A stretch of 64,000 nt of DNA from Sipunculus nudus (taxonomy: Eukaryota; Annelida; Sipuncula; Golfingiida; Sipunculidae). Made by a program: the position numbers and the translations under genes. The stretch is from the NCBI GenBank assembly GCA_026874595.1, contig CM049316.1:66550676-66614675 (forward strand), read 5' to 3'. A model generated the notes under the pieces. The model was not told the DNA's origin. It was given only the letters and a program-made list of their open reading frames with translations, and made no database searches. This document shows positions 58,660-64,000 of the stretch, piece after piece. How positions within the stretch are numbered: position 1 is the stretch's first letter; each line of letters begins with the position of its first letter.

Positions 58660-60100
58660 GACTGCCAAGAGTAGGACATAAAATGAGTCATAAAATCACA
58701 TTTTATGCAGTTTTCCCAAATAAATGACGATAAGCCAACTTTAACAAGGAAATTTAAATATATGCCTGAAAGTCATGCACATTCTTTTGCTTGAAACAAA
58801 TAATAACAGATGCAGGTAAAAATTTATAATACCATGACTGTTAATACATGACTGTTTATTTTAAAGTTCGGACAATTGATCAATAACCCCCCTAGATTGT
58901 CAAATTGTAAGCAACCACCTAAAATTTACCCAGGTACATGCTTTCACCAAGATCTATATATTCGCAATATATATGAGTTTTTATACAGCCTGGCTTAGAA
59001 AAGCCACCCGTTGTGTCCGAATTTAATGAAAAGGGGCACAAAACAAGGACCAAAATACTAATGTGTCTGACATAGTTCTTAAACCTGGTAAGGCAAATTT
59101 CCTCCAAATGTCCATGAAAACAGGAATATGAGGCTTTATCATGCGATACCCACACTTTAATATTTTGGATAAGTCGTACCATGAATGCATGATGGGCCAA
59201 ACGTTTAATTTTTTATACGCTTATAACACACAAAATCTCCCATAAAATCACAAATAAATATAAGTGGAGCTACCAATTTGGATTTTGACGTTCTATTGGT
59301 TAACCATGTCTTTAGTTAATTTGGGCTTTTATTCATCGTCTGCTTTAAAATGCGTTTGGTTGAGTATTAACCGATAATTTGTATGACCACTTTGTGCCAA
59401 GTTTGATAATCACATGCGCAGTCATCGGATCACGTGCAGAGTGAGCTGTTCCCGTGTTCCCTTTTGCTCTCTCTCCCTCTCATGAATATATATCTTTTGC
59501 CAGAAAAAAAATACACTACTCATCATCATGGTCAAGAAGGTGATGGAGAGAGGTTGCGAGGGCCCTATGATGGGTTTCAATATACATCTCAAGACACACG
59601 CAGTCTTGAGTCAAGTCGCGATTCAATATCTTGAGAACAGTCTGGATAAACTTTCGATTGCTATGGTAACCCAAGCCAGTTCGCGGGCAGTCTTGATAGG
59701 GACTTGAGGTACACCACAGCAAAATGATGTGTTTGAAAGATTATATTACAATACTTTAGAAAATGACGAAATTATTCGGTGTTCCGGTAATACTGAACCA
59801 TGCAGTGGCATTTTCATTGTGACGCATTTAAAATTTCCCCACACAAATTTGCCCATTAATACACATTGATACGATCACTCGCTTGTTTTTGTTCTGTTCT
59901 GGTTAAGTGAGCGGCACACCGGGGCCGAGCACTCGGGTCAATATGTTCAGAGGTCACCAGTGACGGCCGTTACAAACATTTACTAGCATTCGACTTATTG
60001 TATCCAATGATACGTCAATTCAAATTCCCACCTCACGCCAGAGTTGCATAATCCACTCTTTGTCTAACTCGAGGAGACCTGCGGGGCATGACACGGGGGT
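58660..60100. other. Intergenic, nothing firmly recognised
   Basis: AT-rich to 59400, then more balanced. Two overlapping 60-odd-codon frames at 59434-59706 are open on the plus strand but carry no known motif. Confidence 0.35.
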
Positions 60101-60134
60101 TGTCTCCATTTAAATACCGCAGTCGTCTAATTCG

Positions 60135-60179
60135 ACAGTCGGCGGCCACGTGATACGGCCGTGCACATTTATAACAAAC
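60135..60179 (-). pseudogene. CCHC zinc knuckle downstream of integrase
   Basis: Minus-strand reading VCYKCARPYHVAADCRIRR fits C-x2-C-x4-H-x4-C exactly, the nucleocapsid zinc knuckle of retroelement Gag proteins, and is followed by basic residues. It lies 3' of the integrase region, whereas gag normally precedes pol. It may be the start of a second, mostly lost element, the product of a rearrangement, or an unusual post-pol frame. The frames between 60600 and 60180 (proline- and serine-rich) were not recognised. Confidence 0.6.
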
Positions 60180-60742
60180 AGGTGCGCCCTCATTTCCAAG
60201 CTAAGGGATAAGTGAATCGTAGGTAATGCTTTGAAAAGTGGATGTGACACTTTGGTTGTGCGCGAGAGGTTAGTAGCACTACGGCTACCGACGCTAGGTG
60301 GGTAAGTTGATCGCGTAAGTGCGGATTGGGGCTTTTCTTTTCCTGGGACCTTTGTGACACGCGGGATTTCGATTAGGCACTTTGCACCTGGGCCCGTGTA
60401 CATTGGGCGGGGTCGGTAATTGGCCGGGCGGATCTGAGGGATCATGCACTTGAGATTTGACTTTTGTGTGGCATGTGGTCTTTCTGACCGGGCCTTGTTT
60501 GTTCATCTGTGACACTTGGACAGGCTTACAAGAGTTATGCAAGGTGAGTGTGGATGTGCGCGGGGTTTCACCATTGTGTGTCGAGCGGACCGGCAACGGT
60601 TGGATAACTTGATGGATAGCTCTATGATTTCTGATCGTGTGTAATTTCGTGGTCGTTGTGGATGGGAATGCCAGGCTATACTATTAGAAGCTTTTGTGAC
60701 TTTTGAACTATGAACCGTTTTAGTAACTCCTGTATGAACATG

Positions 60743-61036
60743 CTATAGTTCACAAGTAGTGCCTTTTGTACCGTTTACGATCCACTCGGGATCACATTTA
60801 CTGGTGAATGTCAGGGTTTTTTCCGCCTTTACCACCACATGATCCCCCTCATGTAAATTTGGGGCAGTTTGAATATTTTCAGATTTCATTCTATCATTTA
60901 TTCTACTCTGTTGAACCAGTTGTCTAGCCCGATCCCATGCCTCAGTAAGTGCGCGTAATCTTAGCGTAGTATTAGGGAAGGATTTCCGCGTATTGTGCCA
61001 GGTGTTTAAAGGGTCTCTGGGGTGCCTGCAATACAT
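60743..61036 (-). pseudogene. Gypsy integrase C-terminal domain
   Basis: The reading includes WDRARQLVQQSRINDRMKSE followed by EGDHVVVKAE and DPEWIV. This is the usual basic helix and small beta-barrel after the Gypsy integrase core. It is open for 97 codons. In the frame downstream the similarity stops. Confidence 0.75.
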
Positions 61037-61066
61037 TAAAAATACGGACTGTAACCAGTTGATTTA

Positions 61067-61720
61067 CTAGAAGTTATGCGGTGGCCGTACAAAACATCGG
61101 CCAGAACGTCCTCCAAGCAATAGGGGTTGATTGTGCACAGCCTTGGCGATCATTTCTTTAATTGTTTTGTTAGCCCTTTCACATTTGCCATAACTGACCA
61201 GGTGGTAGGGGGTTGTACGGGATTTCTCTATGTTAGGCTCGGCTAAGTTATCACACCAGGCTTTAGAAGTAAATTCTGCTCCATTATCATTCACTGTACG
61301 TCGTTGGGCATCATGCCGAGCGAGTTATTCATTGTGGAACGCATTCCACACACTTTTATTTGTCTTGTCCGGAATCGTGTATGCTTCCACCCAACCGGTT
61401 AATAATAACCAGAACATGTCTGTTATTATTAGAGGACGGGGCAAAGGGTCCTATTAAGTCCATCCCTATTATTTCTGCGGGGCTATCATGGACAGCCATT
61501 TCGCCGATTTGCACCCTGTTATGTGGTGTTTTTAATGTAGAATACAGACTGTGCACATTGATATAAAATATGTAAAAACCCGTCGCATATTGGGAAAAGA
61601 ATAAGCATCTTTTAACCAGAGCATTGTTTTTTCTATCCCCAAGTGGCTAACTTGGCTGTGTGCATTTGATATCACCTGACGGCGGAATTCAGGTAGGTGG
61701 TAAAACCAACCTCGGATGGA
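61067..61720 (-). pseudogene. Gypsy integrase zinc domain and DDE core
   Basis: Integrase would join element DNA to the genome. Near 61700-61560 an H-H-C-C zinc domain can be followed (HLGIEKT, then C-x2-C). The core shows the first aspartate in IIGMDLIGPF, the second in MNDNGAEFTS and the glutamate in KCERANKTIKEM. All three acidic residues are thus visible, but they are spread over different frames with stops between them. Confidence 0.82.
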
Positions 61721-61899
61721 TGGGGTTCATAGGGTCGGGTGATGTGGTGTCATACAGCAAGTCAATAATGATGCAGTAGTTTGGATTAGTCTGTGCGGCA
61801 TCCTGGTTGCGTGGTTTGCCTAAAAAAGTCTTTGGTCTTCTTTAACGTGTTGTACATCTTAATTGTCATATTGATGCCTGGGTCTATGCAACTCTGCCC

Positions 61900-62370
61900 C
61901 GTCGCTATCAATCATGGCCAGTTCCGGTGTGTTTGGGAGTGGGGTAGAATCAGGAACCTGCGACAACATGTCAGCTTTCACGTTTAACCGGCCTTTTTGT
62001 ACACAGTTTTTGTGCTAAACTCAGCGAGAGTCAGAGCCCAATGCTGTACCCTGCTGTTTTTGATTGTTTTAGGAGAATATCCCACACAGGGGGAATGGTC
62101 TACATACGCCGTATGGGGGCTACCATACAGGTATGGTTTTAACTTAGTGAGGTAGTATATAGAGGCCAACCCTTTATTTTCTATTACGGGGTACCTCTTT
62201 TGAGTGTCAGATAGTTGATGGAAACAAATTCAATAACATATTCTATCCCATCTTCGTGTTCTTGTACCAGGACGCCGCCTATAGCGTTATCAGATGCGTC
62301 CGTATATAATTTATATTCCAGGTCAGTCCTAGGAAAAGCCATGACTTTAGCCGAAACTAGCAAGTTTTCT
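61900..62370 (-). pseudogene. Gypsy RNase H domain
   Basis: RNase H would remove template RNA. The reading YTDASDNAIGGVLVQ (first catalytic aspartate region) is followed after a frameshift by ENKGLASIYYLTKLKPYLYG and YVDHSPC, and ends with the NVKADMLSQV motif that closes RNase H in this family. The first and second parts lie in different frames. Confidence 0.82.
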
Positions 62371-62800
62371 ACTTTTCAAAAGCCCATTGATAAGCGTCAG
62401 TCCAGGAAAATTTTACCCTTTTCTTTGTGAGTTGGATAAGGGGGCTGGCTTCCTTTGCATAATTAGGCATGAAATGCAAGTAATAACCAGTCATGCCCAG
62501 GAATGATCGGATATCCCTCACGTTGATAGGAGGCGCAATATTGGCTACCGCCGCTGTCTTATCATGGTCGGGGGCTCGGTCGCTGCCAGAAATGATGTGA
62601 CCTAGCAATGGGGACCTTGAGGGGCGGATTACCCTATTTCCAGCATTTTGTCAACTTCCCGCTCAATTAATTGACGTTTAGCTAAGGTAGCTCTTTAGGG
62701 GCGTTTGGCAATAGGAGGGCCTTCTGTTTCGATTTTCATGGGTTCTAAGTTACAGAGGGGCATGGATCCATCGGGATGTGCAAAACATTTTTAATTTCAC
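62369..62800 (-). pseudogene. Gypsy reverse transcriptase with core deleted
   Basis: The N-terminal edge, near 62720-62640, shows LAKRQLIEREVDKMLEIG and then IRPSRSP. The next residues are LLGHIISGS and the connection region DIRSFLGMTGYY and HFMPNYAKEASPL. In this family the segment between these points carries the palm with the catalytic Y-x-D-D, so roughly 150 residues are missing. The join is near 62615. One base is also missing near 62635. The enzyme cannot have been functional after the deletion. Confidence 0.82.
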
Positions 62801-62990
62801 CAAGAAGTTTTTCAAATGCGGGGTTCACGCTAGTTTGAATGGTATGAAAAATGCCTGGGGATTGAACAGGGGGTTCCTGGATAAAGAGGTAACATTTTCC
62901 AAACCAGGTCACAGTAGTTATCACAGCACATACAGTGGTTACTTAATGCCTGAGACAAAGGCTCTGTGTGCTGCAGTGGTAATTAACCGA

Positions 62991-63300
62991 TAAACTCAGC
63001 TGCTGTCAGGGTGTAATTGCCTAGCAACCACAGAGCGTCGTGGGTAGCTGAATCATGGCATTTCTTTTTTAAAAATGCTTGATTTGACCGGTACAAATAC
63101 CATCTGACCAATAAACACATTCGCTGCCCAGCCAAATATTCCCCCAGTGCCAGGGCCTACAACAGTCCGGGTGAGAAAGTTCTAGGTGTGAAAAGCTGAT
63201 AACGAGGGTGTGAAGTCCACCTGGTCCCAGGGCCATAAAACTTGCCTGAGATGTTATGGACTTCAAAGAAAACAAGCGCACACAAACACAGATAAGCCCT
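62991..63300. other. Upstream flank of the Gypsy relic
   Basis: No gag or LTR is recognisable, although the region lies where these would be expected for a minus-strand element. Confidence 0.35.
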
Positions 63301-63334
63301 CATATATATATATATATATATATAATATATATAC

Positions 63335-63400
<66 letters not shown>
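63301..63400. repeat. Compound (AT)n-(GA)n microsatellite
   Basis: An interrupted TA run (63301-63376) is followed by a GA run (63377-63400) and an A run. Low-complexity frames on both strands derive from it. Confidence 0.95.
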
Positions 63401-63401
<1 letters not shown>

Positions 63402-63409
63402 AAAAAAAA

Positions 63410-64000
63410 GAATTCATAAGTTTACGCCAGGACCGGGAGAGTCCAGCGGTTCCCGCAATAGCGGCTCCTGTACACACTCGGATCGACCTTCGATATATTA
63501 GTTAAAATAATAGATGAAGATTTATAAAACGTCACAGTTATTATCATGTATGATCATCAAAGTTATAATGTCACTTCATCGATTTGGTAGAACTCGCGAG
63601 GGTTTGTGTCTTATTCTGGTTTATGACTGCTATAAACTTCCAATTACATGTGTGGAAAGATGGCTTAGGGGCTATGTAGGAGGTCAAGTAACACGCAACG
63701 GAAAACAGCGCAAGTCGATTCACCTCTTTTCTTTTTTTTTTCTTTTTCTTTTATTATACAAACTTGTATTTTGACTGAAAAAAAACTATTTTGCTTTTCA
63801 TTACGAAAAAACTGATTCTACCAATCATTATAATTCTAAAAATTGTATGATCTATTATAACACACAGTCATAGAGTTATTTACATACTGACGCAATAGCA
63901 TGATACAGTGGACCTCGTCATTGTCACCATCAAACGAAAATTGCATGTGATCAGAGTGTAACCTAATATGATCAACTCAAGGGCTTATGATATAACACCT
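63410..64000. other. Intergenic, nothing recognised
   Basis: Contains a TTC/T-rich tract near 63727-63755. An 86-codon plus-strand frame (63514-63774) shows no family resemblance. Confidence 0.35.

Larger units (their letters stand above)
60740..62990 (-). mobile_element. Ty3/Gypsy-type LTR retrotransposon pol relic
   Basis: The minus strand holds, in order, the end of a protease/linker region, the N-terminal edge of RT, the RT connection, RNase H, the integrase zinc domain, the integrase core and the integrase C-terminal domain. Frames break several times. No flanking LTRs were recognised within the window. Host-derived copies of this class are metavirid retrotransposons; this one is defective. 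Confidence 0.88.

Noticed and set aside
59434-59706. Two overlapping frames, one starting MVKKVMERG
   Set aside because: Plausible composition but no splice, promoter or family evidence. Too short to support.

Overview
This window is eukaryotic, AT-rich and repeat-dense. The mix of relics points to a marine invertebrate, most likely a bivalve mollusc: a tRNA-derived SINE, L1/Tx1-like and Jockey/CR1-like LINE relics, Penelope-like elements with GIY-YIG tails, a Ty3/Gypsy pol, large foldback elements and long (AT)n tracts. The species call is inference from repeat content only. Bacterial features (operons, ribosome binding sites, CRISPR) are absent. Most open frames over 60 codons are chance frames or read through repeats.

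Layout. 1-7215 is a large inverted-repeat (foldback) structure. Its arms are a ~78-bp satellite carrying a telomere-like core; the left arm is interrupted by a SINE and the interior holds a dead LINE and a CGCG-rich tandem repeat. 7216-9250 is a second satellite of ~140-bp and ~100-bp units. 9454-10217 resembles a solo LTR. 10216-15770 and 19700-26728 are two direct copies of one large block with the same left and right ends. Between them sits a 5'-complete, 3'-truncated L1-like element (15771-19699).

The best host gene is on the minus strand, 38588 down to 28268. Five exons with consistent splice phases encode a 199-residue secreted protein: a signal peptide followed by one von Willebrand factor type D domain. 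Its introns hold an old L1 fragment and degenerate repeats. A head-to-head pair of Penelope-like fragments (38655-40021) lies immediately upstream of its start codon.

The right half contains a degenerate ~360-bp tandem repeat (41830-43060), an LTR-like unit whose promoter carries perfect heat-shock elements and a TATA box (43736-44351), a possible spliced non-coding transcript (45430-47075), a ~1.85-kb foldback element (48417-50260), a hammerhead-ribozyme-like motif (50528-50575), a second Penelope-type tail fragment duplicated around a minisatellite (52810-54217), a ~200-bp satellite rich in GATATTCG (56185-57290), and a minus-strand Ty3/Gypsy pol relic with its RT core deleted and a zinc knuckle displaced downstream of integrase (60100-62990).

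There is no sign of a multi-gene pathway. The most interesting objects are the heat-shock-type promoter, the hammerhead-like motif, the satellite-armed foldback and the twin large blocks. All calls come from reading the sequence by eye; no alignment or folding program was run.
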